From positions 682,001-746,000 of the forward strand of contig NZ_JAGS01000001.1 in NCBI RefSeq assembly GCF_000526775.1: DNA of 64,000 nucleotides. Direction: 5' to 3'. This DNA comes from Ruminococcus albus AD2013 (GTDB lineage: Bacteria; Bacillota; Clostridia; Oscillospirales; Ruminococcaceae). Position 1 is the stretch's first letter, and the number at the start of each line of letters is the position of its first letter. This document shows, piece after piece, positions 1 to 8,976 of this stretch. A model generated the notes under the pieces. That model was not told the origin of the DNA, did not search any database, and saw only the letters and a list, made by a program, of their open reading frames with translations. Made by a program: the position numbers and the translations under genes.

Positions 1-2708
1 TCGTTTCTGATGGACCAGTCAGATGCATTTTCAGTATCGTTTACCACGAGATTTCTGATGTACTTTCCGTTCAGAGGCTCGGGAGCATTTTCGGTAACAA
101 GAACAATATAGTTAACACAGCCTGTTGAACCGCCGTTTGTTCCGAGTGTTATCTGGCTGCCCTTAGAATATGTCTTCTTGAAGATCTCCAATGTAAGATC
201 GTTGGAGGTGTAGATGGAATCGCCTGTCTTTGTCCAGCTTGAAAGCCATGAGGGCAGACCGCTGCTTGTAACACGGCTGTCAACTGCTGTATAAACAGTA
301 ATGTCAGAACCTGCAGTGAATGTACCGAGGTCAGATGTTACAGTCTTGGAATCGCAGGCAGTTTTTATAGCTTCTGCGCCCACCAGATAAGAAGGTACAC
401 CGGTGGCTGTGAAATCACGGTCGCCAAAGAGCAGAGAGCCGTAACCGAAGCTGTTGTTTATTGCCCAGTCAGCAGCGTTTTCGTAATCGCTCACTGTCAG
501 ATCCTTTACCAGTTTGCCGCTTATCGGATCAACTGTAACGACAGCACCTGAATAGTTTAAATAATATGGAGTCCAGCCGCTGAGGTATGAATATACATCA
601 AGTCCGCTTGCGGAGTATCTTACAGTACCCGACACACGACCGGAAGTATTTACGCCATAGCCGTTAGCTGTGGTGTTGTATTCCTTGAATTTCGCATTTT
701 GTGGCTGGTTTCCGCTCATGCTTGTCCAGCCTGCGGAGGTGATCATGTTTTCGGAAGAAAGCTTTGTATTAACGAATGCAACATCTGCATAAGGACCCCA
801 GGGTCTGCCGAAATAGCCGGAGCCTACATACATACCGTTTGTTCCGTATACATTACAATCGGTGAACAGATATTTGCCTTCACTCTTGGCTGCTGTTATA
901 TAGCCGCCGACAGCCCTATCGGTATAGCCGGCCCATACGAGGTCGCAGGTCTGGAATACGCAGGTGCCCTGACCGAAGATATAGTCGGTGTTGCCTTCGA
1001 TGCGGCAGTTGCGGAAATATTCGTGTTCACCTCTTGTGAACAGAGTATCCTGGCTGCCAAGGAATTTACAATTATAGAATTCGCTGTAATCGCCCTCGAT
1101 AGCTATCGCAGCTGCACGCTCAGTAGCTGTCTTGCTCTTTACATCTGCGCCCTTGTAGCGCTGGAATGTAATGGATTCGCTGCCCGATACCTGAACACCA
1201 TCTGCGATCTCTTCATCGGTAACATAGCGGTTGAAAGAGTTCTCAAAGGTGATATTTTCAGCGCGGAAGTGTGAAGCACTTGTGTGGAGTGCAACAGCGC
1301 TTCCCCAACGGGTAGCTTCGCCCTTTGAGGACTTGCTTTTTGCATTTGATGAATTGTAGTATCCATCGCTGCCCATGCTGTAATACTTATAGCCTATGCC
1401 ATAGTACCATGTTATCTTAACTTCCTTTGAGGGATCGTCATTGACGAAGCTGATATAAGGTGTGTTTACACGAACCTGCTCGCGGTATGTGCCGGGAGCG
1501 ATATGTATGCTTACACGGGTCTGCTCGGATGAAGGGTTTTTTGAAGCAGCTGCGTTTACTGCTGCCTGTATGGTATTATAATTGTTTGACTTATTGCTGT
1601 AGCCGACATAAAGATGTGTACCCTGTGTCTGTGTAGAAGAACTCGAGGGTTCAGGCAGAGTACCCAGCTTGATGTTGTTTGCGCACCAGGTGCCGTACCA
1701 TGAATAGCCTGTTCTGCGCTCCAGGCTTATCTGTGTAACATCGGAATACGCTTTGCCGTCACGGTCTGCGAAGAGGGGCTTGCAGTACTGGAGATCGTAG
1801 AATCTTGCCCATATAGTCGAGCCGCTGGAGTATGTAACAACTTTATCGGACTTATCGGAATTCCAGTCCCACTTCCTGTTCTCTATCTTTACTGAATCGA
1901 ACCACCTTACAGCAGCGTTTATACTGCGGATAACGTCTGCGGATTTTTTTGAATCGGGAAGCGAACGCAGGAAATCAACTATGCCCGCACTCTCGGAAGT
2001 ACATACCGATGGCAGCTCATAAGCTCTTGCTGCAGCGGGAGCAAGTGTATATTCATCGTGCTGCTGACCCCATGCAGTCAGTGTGCCGTTGACCTTTATC
2101 TGTGTTTTAAGGATACAGCTTATACCCTTATTTACAGCGTTTTCAGCCTTGCTCTGATAGCTGCTGTCAACCCATGAGAAAGCTCCCGACTTCTGGGAAA
2201 CTTCAAGCATGATCTTCAGTACCTGTACCATTGCACTGTCGTTGTAGGTAATGTGAGCATGGTAAGTACCTGCATCATTGAATACCTGAGGCCAGCCACC
2301 ATTGGAATACTGACCGTTTATCAGCAGGTCAAGACCTTTCAGGCAGGCAGATTTGTACTTAGAATTACCTGTTGCTTTGTATACGCTTGCGAGGAAGCGT
2401 ATCTGTCCCCATGTGGCGTTGTTGTCGATGGTGGACTTGTTCCATGAACCTGTGGTCGCGTTCTTCATATCCTTTCTCCAGCCGCCGTCGGAGAGCTGAT
2501 ATGCTATCATCTCATCTGCAAGGGAAGTTGCTTCATAGCTTGACCACCATGAAGAATCCTTCTTTGAGTATGCGCTCCAGCTGAAATCATTTTCACCTGC
2601 ATATGCTATGAGACCGCTTTGAGACTGCGGTATAAGAGGTGTAGCTGTTGACATCACCATTCCTGCGGCGAGCAAGATGCCGGCTGCTTTTTTTGTCCTT
2701 CTTTTCAT
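1..2708 (-). CDS. Secreted bifunctional pectate lyase (PL10) / pectin methylesterase (CE8), 3' end cut by window
   Basis: Extracellular pectin degradation. The frame stays open from ATG 2708 to base 1 (about 902 codons, no stop), so the C-terminus is missing. A signal peptide (KRRTKK, hydrophobic core, likely cut after AYA near residue 37) is followed by a PL10 lyase domain (about 40-340; NGGWPQ and ITYNDSAM motifs), a Ser/Thr linker (about 348-362) and a CE8 esterase domain (about 365-660) with GSQDTLF, DYIFGQG and RPWG blocks that carry the catalytic Asp pair and Arg. After it comes a module of about 150 residues (GKLVKDL...ENAADWAINN) and the beginning of a second copy (GKYIRNL...ENASDWSIRN) exactly 450 nt later; these are probably carbohydrate-binding or cell-surface modules (inference). 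AAGGAGG at 2723-2717 fixes the start. Esterase and lyase in one chain fit stepwise de-esterification and cleavage of homogalacturonan. A dockerin, if any, would lie beyond the window. Confidence 0.88.
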   Translation of the reverse strand, partial: MKRRTKKAAGILLAAGMVMSTATPLIPQSQSGLIAYAGENDFSWSAYSKKDSSWWSSYEATSLADEMIAYQLSDGGWRKDMKNATTGSWNKSTIDNNATWGQIRFLASVYKATGNSKYKSACLKGLDLLINGQYSNGGWPQVFNDAGTYHAHITYNDSAMVQVLKIMLEVSQKSGAFSWVDSSYQSKAENAVNKGISCILKTQIKVNGTLTAWGQQHDEYTLAPAAARAYELPSVCTSESAGIVDFLRSLPDSKKSADVIRSINAAVRWFDSVKIENRKWDWNSDKSDKVVTYSSGSTIWARFYDLQYCKPLFADRDGKAYSDVTQISLERRTGYSWYGTWCANNIKLGTLPEPSSSSTQTQGTHLYVGYSNKSNNYNTIQAAVNAAASKNPSSEQTRVSIHIAPGTYREQVRVNTPYISFVNDDPSKEVKITWYYGIGYKYYSMGSDGYYNSSNAKSKSSKGEATRWGSAVALHTSASHFRAENITFENSFNRYVTDEEIADGVQVSGSESITFQRYKGADVKSKTATERAAAIAIEGDYSEFYNCKFLGSQDTLFTRGEHEYFRNCRIEGNTDYIFGQGTCVFQTCDLVWAGYTDRAVGGYITAAKSEGKYLFTDCNVYGTNGMYVGSGYFGRPWGPYADVAFVNTKLSSENMITSAGWTSMSGNQPQNAKFKEYNTTANGYGVNTSGRVSGTVRYSASGLDVYSYLSGWTPYYLNYSGAVVTVDPISGKLVKDLTVSDYENAADWAINNSFGYGSLLFGDRDFTATGVPSYLVGAEAIKTACDSKTVTSDLGTFTAGSDITVYTAVDSRVTSSGLPSWLSSWTKTGDSIYTSNDLTLEIFKKTYSKGSQITLGTNGGSTGCVNYIVLVTENAPEPLNGKYIRNLVVNDTENASDWSIRN

Positions 2709-2755
2709 TTCGGGTTCCTCCTTTAAAATATGATAATATTAAAATATTCCTGTAG

Positions 2756-2776
2756 TTTCAAATTTTACGTTTGAAA
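2756..2776 (-). promoter_or_regulatory. Inverted repeat in the pectinase leader, candidate operator
   Basis: TTTCAAA (2756-2762) and TTTGAAA (2770-2776) form a perfect 7-bp inverted repeat with a 7-nt spacer, about 15-35 nt downstream of the -10 box of the pectinase promoter. This is a suitable place for a repressor. The binding protein is unknown. Confidence 0.35.
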
Positions 2777-2790
2777 TATTAACTAAAAAC

Positions 2791-2819
2791 ATTATACCAT
2801 TGTTAAATACATTTGTCAA
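2791..2819 (-). promoter_or_regulatory. Consensus promoter of the pectinase gene
   Basis: On the minus strand TTGACA (2819-2814), 17-nt spacer, TATAAT (2796-2791). It matches the sigma-A consensus fully and reads towards the ATG at 2708. Confidence 0.8.
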
Positions 2820-2950
2820 GGGATTATTTAGACATAAACGTATAAATTTTTATGATATGGTTAGTTTCTTATTTTTTTCAATATGTAAATTTCGGACAAT
2901 CTTTTTCTTGCTTGGTCAACATCGTTTTCGTTACCGCTTTTTTATCGGGG

Positions 2951-2980
2951 TTGACTTTTCTGAGTAAATTATGATATAAT
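2951..2980 (+). promoter_or_regulatory. Promoter of the response regulator operon
   Basis: TTGACT (2951-2956), 18-nt spacer, TATAAT (2975-2980). Transcription would start near 2987, which rules out the in-frame ATG at 2985 as start of the regulator. The gap 2709-3014 holds only this promoter, the divergent pectinase promoter and its inverted repeat. Confidence 0.7.
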
Positions 2981-3014
2981 TCATTTGTTATTTATAAAAC
3001 GGGAGGGCGGTATT

Positions 3015-3698
3015 GTGAAGATCAGGATAGCAGTTGTGGAGGACGATCGCGAGATCAGCAGTATATTAAAAGAGCTTCTTGAAATCAGCGGGTATGAATG
3101 TGTTCAGGTTTTTGACGGTGATGAAGCATCAAAACTGCTGTCGCGGGAGAGCTTCGATATGGTGCTGATGGATCTGATGCTGCCATACAAAAACGGTGAA
3201 AGGCTTATCGCTGAACTCAGGGAAAATAGTGAAACTCCTGTTATCGTTATATCTGCAAAGTCCATGATGGAAACTAAGCTTGAAGTTCTCAGGCTTGGTG
3301 CAGATGATTATATCATCAAGCCTTTTGATCTCGACGAAGTGCTGGTAAGGATCGAAGTAGTTCTCAGGCGAAGTGGTGCTTTTTCTGCAAAGCCTGTACT
3401 TGAAGCAGGGGAGCTTTCGCTGAACACCGAAGAAAATCGGCTGACGGTGGGCGGGAAACAGGTTCAGCTCACAGCAAAGGAACTCATGCTGCTGAAACTA
3501 TTTCTTGAACACCCGAAAAAGGTTTACACAAAGGCAGAGCTTTATGAAACTGTCTGGAATGAGCAGTATTTCTACGAGGACAACACCATCAATGTTCATG
3601 TGAGCAATCTGCGTTCAAAGCTGAAAAAAGCTTCGGGCAAAGATCACATTGAAACGGTCTGGGGCATTGGCTACAGGCTGAAAGGGTACGCACAATGA
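3015..3698 (+). CDS. OmpR-family response regulator
   Basis: DNA-binding response regulator of 227 residues, full length for the OmpR/PhoB family. The receiver domain (about 1-115) has the acidic pair D10-D11, phospho-acceptor D53 (LMDLMLP) and K102 (IIKPFD); a winged-helix domain (about 130-225) ends with the usual VWGIGYRL strand. I chose GTG 3015 because GGGAGGG (3001-3007) lies 7 nt upstream and the upstream ATG lies inside the promoter region. The kinase gene overlaps by 4 nt (ATGA), so the pair is translationally coupled. It most likely controls the ABC transporter genes downstream (inference from order). Confidence 0.9.
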   Translation: MKIRIAVVEDDREISSILKELLEISGYECVQVFDGDEASKLLSRESFDMVLMDLMLPYKNGERLIAELRENSETPVIVISAKSMMETKLEVLRLGADDYIIKPFDLDEVLVRIEVVLRRSGAFSAKPVLEAGELSLNTEENRLTVGGKQVQLTAKELMLLKLFLEHPKKVYTKAELYETVWNEQYFYEDNTINVHVSNLRSKLKKASGKDHIETVWGIGYRLKGYAQ

Positions 3699-4585
3699 TC
3701 GCCGCGATATTTATACCGGGGGTTATCTGCGTAGGTCTTCTGATATATATTCTGATTATGAAGCACCAGCTTCGGGTAATGCGACGGGAGCTTGAACGCA
3801 CAGCTGAGTTCGACTATGACCGCCATCTGCTGATATCGCTTTTCGACAAGGACGTTAATGATCTGGCGGGGGAGATCAACAAGAGTATCGACCATCAGAA
3901 AAAGCTGAAAATGGAAACCGAGCAGGCTGAGCTTTCTCTGCGGCAGTCGGTTTCGGATATAGCTCACGATCTGCGAACGCCTCTTGCTGTAATTAAAGGC
4001 GATCTTCAGCTTATACTCCGTGATGATGGTATAAGTGAAAACTGCCGCGGCTATGCCGGGATATGCCTTGAAAAAACTGAACGTCTGAAAGAGATGTGCG
4101 ATGAGTTTTTTGAACTGGCTGTTCTTGAAAGCGAGAGCGGAACTGTTGACGTCGGTAAGATAAATCTCACGAACCTTCTTATGAGTTTTATCGCGGAAAA
4201 CGAGGGTATGATAAGGCTCTCCGGACTTGAACCGGAGATATCACTTCCCCCTAAGACTGTTTTCGTTCATGGTGATACTCAGCTTGTGGGGCGTATGCTT
4301 GGAAATCTTCTGGGCAATGTGCTTAAATACTCACATGAGTTTTTTACGCTTACCCTCACCGAGGATGGCTGTTTGACGATCTCAAATCCCATCAGCATGA
4401 ACATTCCCGAACCTGAGCGGCTATTTGAACGCACCTATCGTGCCGATCGCGCCAGGGGCGGAAAAGGTGCGGGTCTCGGACTTTATATCGTCAAACTTCT
4501 AGCGCAAAAACAGGGCGCGGAGGTCAGTGCCGATGTAAAAGATGATATGCTTTCGGTCAGGATCAAGTTTTTATGTGCTGAATAG
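3695..4585 (+). CDS. Sensor histidine kinase with one TM helix and no extracellular domain
   Basis: A 296-residue kinase. A single N-terminal membrane helix (about 3-22) is followed directly by a cytoplasmic linker, a HisKA domain with phospho-acceptor H91 (SDIAHDLRTPLAVIKGD) and a HATPase domain with an N-box (GNLLGNVLKYS) and a G-box (GKGAGLGLYIVK). There is no periplasmic sensor loop, so the signal is probably sensed in the membrane or passed on by the transporter, as described for BceS-type kinases that work with ABC transporters (family knowledge; the application here is inference). It overlaps the regulator gene by 4 nt. Confidence 0.9.
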   Translation: MIAAIFIPGVICVGLLIYILIMKHQLRVMRRELERTAEFDYDRHLLISLFDKDVNDLAGEINKSIDHQKKLKMETEQAELSLRQSVSDIAHDLRTPLAVIKGDLQLILRDDGISENCRGYAGICLEKTERLKEMCDEFFELAVLESESGTVDVGKINLTNLLMSFIAENEGMIRLSGLEPEISLPPKTVFVHGDTQLVGRMLGNLLGNVLKYSHEFFTLTLTEDGCLTISNPISMNIPEPERLFERTYRADRARGGKGAGLGLYIVKLLAQKQGAEVSADVKDDMLSVRIKFLCAE

Positions 4586-4599
4586 AATAATTATTATAT

Positions 4600-4629
4600 G
4601 ACACCTCTGCTTTGCCGGGTGTCTTTTTT
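4600..4629 (+). terminator. Terminator between the two-component and transporter genes
   Basis: Stem GACACC (4600-4605) / GGTGTC (4618-4623) with a 12-nt loop and a T run from 4624. It separates the regulator-kinase unit from the transporter unit. Confidence 0.6.
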
Positions 4630-4737
4630 ACTTGTGAATAATTTGTAAACATTAAGAATATTTAAGAAATTCTTTAAGGTATTGTTTTAGAATTAATATC
4701 AAGGAAAGATCATACACAAACGAAAGGAGTATGTACT

Positions 4738-5700
4738 ATGAGTGATATAATCATCAAGACGACGGAACTTACAAAGCAGTATATGAAAAACACGGTGGTC
4801 AAAAGTGCTGATATCTCTATTAAAAAGGGAATGATATGCGGACTTGTGGGACCTAACGGCGCGGGCAAGACAACTATCATGAAAATGCTGGGAGGACTTG
4901 TTCTTCCAACGGAAGGGGAGATAGAACTCTTTGGTGAGAAGAGTGAAAAGGGACTGGCACATTCCCGAAGCAGAATGAGTTTTATGATAGAAACGCCCTA
5001 CGCTAAGCAGAATATGACAGCTAGGCAGAATCTTGAAAAGTTAAGGCTTCAGAAAGGTCTGCCCAATAGTGACAGAGTTGATGAGGTGCTGAAACTGGTA
5101 GGTCTTGCGGATACGGGCAATAAATCGGTTAAGAATTTTTCGCTTGGTATGAAACAAAGACTGGGCATAGCAGGGGCAATGCTGACAAAACCGGAACTTA
5201 TGGTACTTGATGAGCCTGTCAACGGTCTTGACCCCGAGGGCATAGTTGAGATACGCGAGCTGCTTCTGAAACTGAACCGCGAGGAGCATATGACCATAGT
5301 TATATCATCACACATTCTGTCCGAACTTTCTCTTCTCTGCACGGACTATGTGTTTATCCGCAAAGGTGAGATAGTTGAGACCATATCTGCCGAGGAACTT
5401 AATCATAAATGCCATGAGTTCTATCACATAGATTCGGATAATAATGCAGCTCTTCCCGCTATGCTTGAAAACAAGCTGGGTATACATGATATCCGTGTTC
5501 GCAGGGACGGTTCTGTTGAACTTTATGAACGTATCGATGAGATAAGGCTGATATCAAAGACCATGTTCGAGAACGGTATCATACCGACAGAGATACATAT
5601 GCACGATGCTAACCTTGAAGAATTCTACATGAAACTGGTAGGTGATGAAAATGATCAACGTGATAAAAGCGCAGAAGTATCAGCTGCTGAGAAGCATTAG
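4738..5700 (+). CDS. ABC transporter ATPase, BcrA-like
   Basis: Nucleotide-binding subunit, 320 residues. Walker A is GPNGAGKTT (38-46), the signature SLGMK is at 135-139 and Walker B LMVLDEP at 154-160. Sequence and the extended C-terminal part (after about residue 220) resemble the BcrA/LanF group that exports bacitracin or gives immunity to lantibiotics. AAAGGAG at 4723-4729 supports ATG 4738. The first permease gene starts inside its 3' end (about 50-nt overlap). Substrate unknown; a peptide antibiotic or a cell-envelope-active compound is the best guess given the two-component system upstream. Confidence 0.88.
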   Translation: MSDIIIKTTELTKQYMKNTVVKSADISIKKGMICGLVGPNGAGKTTIMKMLGGLVLPTEGEIELFGEKSEKGLAHSRSRMSFMIETPYAKQNMTARQNLEKLRLQKGLPNSDRVDEVLKLVGLADTGNKSVKNFSLGMKQRLGIAGAMLTKPELMVLDEPVNGLDPEGIVEIRELLLKLNREEHMTIVISSHILSELSLLCTDYVFIRKGEIVETISAEELNHKCHEFYHIDSDNNAALPAMLENKLGIHDIRVRRDGSVELYERIDEIRLISKTMFENGIIPTEIHMHDANLEEFYMKLVGDENDQRDKSAEVSAAEKH

Positions 5701-6445
5701 CACTTATGTGATATTGCTCTGCTCGCTGTTATTTATTGCCGCTATCCTGTTTGCGGAGATATCAGGTGAACAAGCAGAAAAGATAACCGGAAGTATGTTT
5801 GTCAGCTACATAGGTGAGATAAATATGACGATCCCGCCTATGCTGATCCTAGTTTATACTGCTGTGATATTCGGCAATGATCTTACCGATAAAACGGTCA
5901 ACTACGAACTGCTTTGCGGGATCAGACGAAGTGATGTTTTCTTTGGAAGATTCTTTGTAGTACTGGCTGTAAATATTATAGTGTATCTTATCATAACTGT
6001 TCCGCCGATGCTTATATTCACTGCATTGAACGGCTGGGGTCATACTATGACGGTCAAAGAAGTAGCCATTAGGTATTCTTTGGGTCTGTTGCCTGTGATT
6101 CGATATACATCGTTCTATACTTTTATAACGATGGCCGTCAGAAACAAAGCTGTTGTTATCGGTATAGGCTATGTGTTCTCAATGATAACGATGCTTTTAA
6201 CTATTCTGATAAATGAACTTTTTGATACTAAGGTAACGATGTATTTGTTTTCAATCGATATCTTTGATAGGCTGCTGAATCCTAAAAATATGGGCTACGG
6301 CTTTTTTGACGGAGAAGATGTTATGGTGGTAAAGGATATACTTGAAACAGATACTATGTGTCACGCTGCGGCAGCAAGTATCCTGGGCACAGCTGTATTT
6401 TTGCTTATCGGCTACGCTGTAATGCGCAGACGCGACATGAATTGA
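5651..6445 (+). CDS. ABC-2 type permease 1 (LanE/LanG-like)
   Basis: Integral membrane protein with about six hydrophobic segments and the FGNDLTDKTVNYELL block, typical of permeases paired with BcrA-like ATPases. I chose ATG 5651 over GTG 5642 and ATG 5645: the resulting N-terminus MINVIKAQKYQ aligns with MKNLIKAQLYQ of the second permease, and AGGTGA lies 5 nt upstream. It overlaps the ATPase gene in another frame. Together with the next gene it probably forms a heterodimeric membrane channel. Confidence 0.82.
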   Translation: MINVIKAQKYQLLRSISTYVILLCSLLFIAAILFAEISGEQAEKITGSMFVSYIGEINMTIPPMLILVYTAVIFGNDLTDKTVNYELLCGIRRSDVFFGRFFVVLAVNIIVYLIITVPPMLIFTALNGWGHTMTVKEVAIRYSLGLLPVIRYTSFYTFITMAVRNKAVVIGIGYVFSMITMLLTILINELFDTKVTMYLFSIDIFDRLLNPKNMGYGFFDGEDVMVVKDILETDTMCHAAAASILGTAVFLLIGYAVMRRRDMN

Positions 6446-6454
6446 GGTGAGTAC

Positions 6455-7243
6455 ATGAAGAATTTGATAAAAGCGCAGTTGTATCAGATATCCCGCACCA
6501 GGGTGTATTATCTTGTGTTTATAACATTGATGATGCTTGCTGTTCTGTTCGGTGCGGTAGAGTACCTTAACGGTGCAGATAATCTGGAGGAATGGCAGAA
6601 ACTGACAGCATCTGACTTTGCTACCCGCATGGAAATGGTAGTCAGTATAGCAATGATGGGGATAGCTTTTTTTGCGGCTTTTTTCTGTGCAGATGATTTC
6701 AGCGATAAAACTGTGAATTATGAGATGATGTCAGGCAAGCTGAGAAAGCAAACTTATTTTTCAAGGGCTTCCGTAACGATAGTTCTGTGTACGATTTTCG
6801 GTCTGGTCATGGTATTCACCTCGCTTGGGATCAGCTTTATGCTTACAGGCTGGGGAGATTCAGTTCCGTTCAGTGCGGCTGCAGCAAGGATACTTCTGCT
6901 GGCATTCCCTTTTATTCGGGTATCATGTCTTTTCGTAATGATCGCGTATTTTATTAAGCGTGCGGGTTTTGCATTTCTCACAGACTATATGATCTTTGCT
7001 GTTTCAAACATGATAAAGGGTGCTGATGATGAATCGGGAGTGCTGACTGTTTTCTCTACTGTAGGCACTCTCATGAGATATAAGGAATGGCATATCTTTG
7101 GTCTGGAGAGTCCTGTGGAGATGGTATACACTCCTATGCCAGAAGCGGGATTCATCGTCAGGTGCATATTGGTCTCGCTGGCGGTGGGGGCTTTATATCT
7201 TTTGTTAGGTTACAATTTCTTCCACACCGATGATCTTGAATAG
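6455..7243 (+). CDS. ABC-2 type permease 2 (LanE/LanG-like paralogue)
   Basis: 262 residues with about six TM segments, clearly paralogous to the preceding permease: the N-termini align and the block CADDFSDKTVNYEMM matches FGNDLTDKTVNYELL there. GAGGTG lies just before ATG 6455 and only 9 nt separate it from the preceding stop. The arrangement ATPase-permease-permease is that of LanFEG-type exporters. Confidence 0.85.
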   Translation: MKNLIKAQLYQISRTRVYYLVFITLMMLAVLFGAVEYLNGADNLEEWQKLTASDFATRMEMVVSIAMMGIAFFAAFFCADDFSDKTVNYEMMSGKLRKQTYFSRASVTIVLCTIFGLVMVFTSLGISFMLTGWGDSVPFSAAAARILLLAFPFIRVSCLFVMIAYFIKRAGFAFLTDYMIFAVSNMIKGADDESGVLTVFSTVGTLMRYKEWHIFGLESPVEMVYTPMPEAGFIVRCILVSLAVGALYLLLGYNFFHTDDLE

Positions 7244-7254
7244 GGGGCGATAAA

Positions 7255-8910
7255 ATGAGTAAACTTGAAACTTTAGATATAGTCACGCTTGTTTTGCTCC
7301 CATTGATGAGCGGTGGGCTGTGGTTTATGGCAGGTCTTGCGGATAGAGTTAAGAATTCAAAGTGGAGACTTTTATGGCTTATCCCAGTGGCATCCTGTTT
7401 TTTGATAGTATATGTTGGCGGAGTAGAAAAGCTTTTGATCCCTGCGTATCTTGGGGCTGTGATACTTGTAGCGGGATTTTTCATACACAAGATAAAGACA
7501 CGTAGGGCAGCATCGGCAGTATCATGGGTGCTGGTGCTGATAAGTCTTCCGATGTGTCTTTTCAATAAGGCGTACAGAAGTGTGGATTACGTCAGTGATT
7601 TCAAAGATGGCTTTGAGAGTATGAAAGCTCATTATGTTCTTGCCGAGCATAAAGAGGTCGACTGGGATGCGCTTTATGAAAAATATCTTCCCGAATTCAA
7701 AGCGGCGAACAAAGCGCATGACAAGGTTGCCAATGAGATAGCATGGTACAAATTCTGTGCTGAGTTCCATGACGGTCATGTGAATTTCGGCTCAGACGAG
7801 AAAACCAGAGATGCAGCATACGCAAGGGTATCAGGCAATGATTACGGCCTTGTGATATGTACGCTTTCTGATGGCAGAACAGTTGCAGCCGAGACTGACA
7901 GCAGCCTGGAAAAGCTCGGTATACATAACGGCATCGAGATAGTAAGCTGGAACGGTATGACACCTGCCGAAGCTGATGAACACAATGAAATGAAACAGCT
8001 TTACACCTTTGCAGATTCCGATAACGAGAATTTTTTTGAGGGTATGTTTGCAGCAGGCACAGGCGGAGACAGTGTTCAGGCAGTTATAAAAGACGACAGC
8101 GGAACAGAAAAAACAGTCACTATTGATAAGCTCTCCGATAATTACTATGAAAGAGCAAAAGAAGCATATAAAAAACTACTAAATGGTATGAACGTGGGTC
8201 ATATGACGATAACAAAGATAAACGATACCACAGCCTGCCTGCGCATCAAGACCATGAGCTTTGATTCTATTTCTGAAAAAGACAAACACAAGAAAATGAA
8301 AGAGGAACTTCGTGAGCAGATACTGGATGCGAAAAAAGAGGGCGTGCGCGATATCATTATAGATATCCGCGAAAATAACGGCGGTTCCGGAACAATGGTT
8401 AAAGCCATTGGCGAACTTTTTGCACCCGAGGGCGAACACTATTATGTTACCGATGCATATTTCGACCATGAAAATAAGTGCTATGTCAGCGAGGGTGATG
8501 GAAAGTGGAAAACAGCGGGAGATGTTTTCGTTGATGGTGAGAATATCCTGGGCGATGAAGGCAGGATAGTTCTTCTTGTGGGAAGCTATTCGGTAAGTGC
8601 TGCTGACCATCTTACAAAGCTTATGAGCGGATTTGAAAATACTACGGTCATGGGTTTCACGGGACCTCTCGGTTCAGCACAGGGTGTATCTCCCATAAAG
8701 CTTAAAAGCGGGACGTTCAGCTATTCAAGTTCGCTTATGCTGAATAAGGACGGCACTGTCTATATAGACTGCGGTACCGATTATAATGCCGATGATGATG
8801 CGGAAGTTATAGTACCATTTGATGAAAAAGCATTCCGCGAGATATTTGATGAGGGCAATGACTACCTTATGGATACAGCCGTAAAATATCTTGAAGAAAT
8901 GGAACGCTGA
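7255..8910 (+). CDS. Membrane-anchored S41-family (tricorn/CtpA-like) protease
   Basis: 551 residues. The N-terminal 110 or so residues hold three or four hydrophobic segments; the rest, probably outside the membrane, is an S41 protease: core DIIIDIRENNGGSGTMV and the nucleophile region GSYSVSAADHL with Ser448 as probable catalytic serine. The Lys of CtpA-type enzymes is not seen at the expected distance (the sequence there is FTGPLGSAQ), so it is nearer the S41B/tricorn-like branch. It starts 11 nt after permease 2 with GGGGCGAT as a weak RBS, so it belongs to the transporter operon. A possible role is degradation of the peptide that the system senses or exports (inference). Confidence 0.8.
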   Translation: MSKLETLDIVTLVLLPLMSGGLWFMAGLADRVKNSKWRLLWLIPVASCFLIVYVGGVEKLLIPAYLGAVILVAGFFIHKIKTRRAASAVSWVLVLISLPMCLFNKAYRSVDYVSDFKDGFESMKAHYVLAEHKEVDWDALYEKYLPEFKAANKAHDKVANEIAWYKFCAEFHDGHVNFGSDEKTRDAAYARVSGNDYGLVICTLSDGRTVAAETDSSLEKLGIHNGIEIVSWNGMTPAEADEHNEMKQLYTFADSDNENFFEGMFAAGTGGDSVQAVIKDDSGTEKTVTIDKLSDNYYERAKEAYKKLLNGMNVGHMTITKINDTTACLRIKTMSFDSISEKDKHKKMKEELREQILDAKKEGVRDIIIDIRENNGGSGTMVKAIGELFAPEGEHYYVTDAYFDHENKCYVSEGDGKWKTAGDVFVDGENILGDEGRIVLLVGSYSVSAADHLTKLMSGFENTTVMGFTGPLGSAQGVSPIKLKSGTFSYSSSLMLNKDGTVYIDCGTDYNADDDAEVIVPFDEKAFREIFDEGNDYLMDTAVKYLEEMER

Positions 8911-8921
8911 AAAATAAATAA

Positions 8922-8960
8922 AAAACAGTTCCCGGAATATGATGTATCGGGAACTGTTTT
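8922..8960. terminator. Bidirectional terminator between S41 gene and thiC
   Basis: AAAACAGTTCCCG (8922-8934) pairs with CGGGAACTGTTTT (8948-8960), flanked by A and T runs, so it can end transcription from both convergent units. Confidence 0.85.
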
Positions 8961-8976
8961 TGTATATAAAGGTAGA

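Noticed and set aside
699..1274. Plus-strand ORF of 191 codons inside the pectinase region
   Set aside because: It lies antisense to the CE8 domain, has no RBS and an odd Cys/Ile-rich composition; the minus-strand reading has clear enzyme motifs.
2985..3014. Upstream ATG start for the response regulator
   Set aside because: It lies 5 nt after the -10 box, at or before the transcription start, whereas GTG 3015 has a strong RBS.
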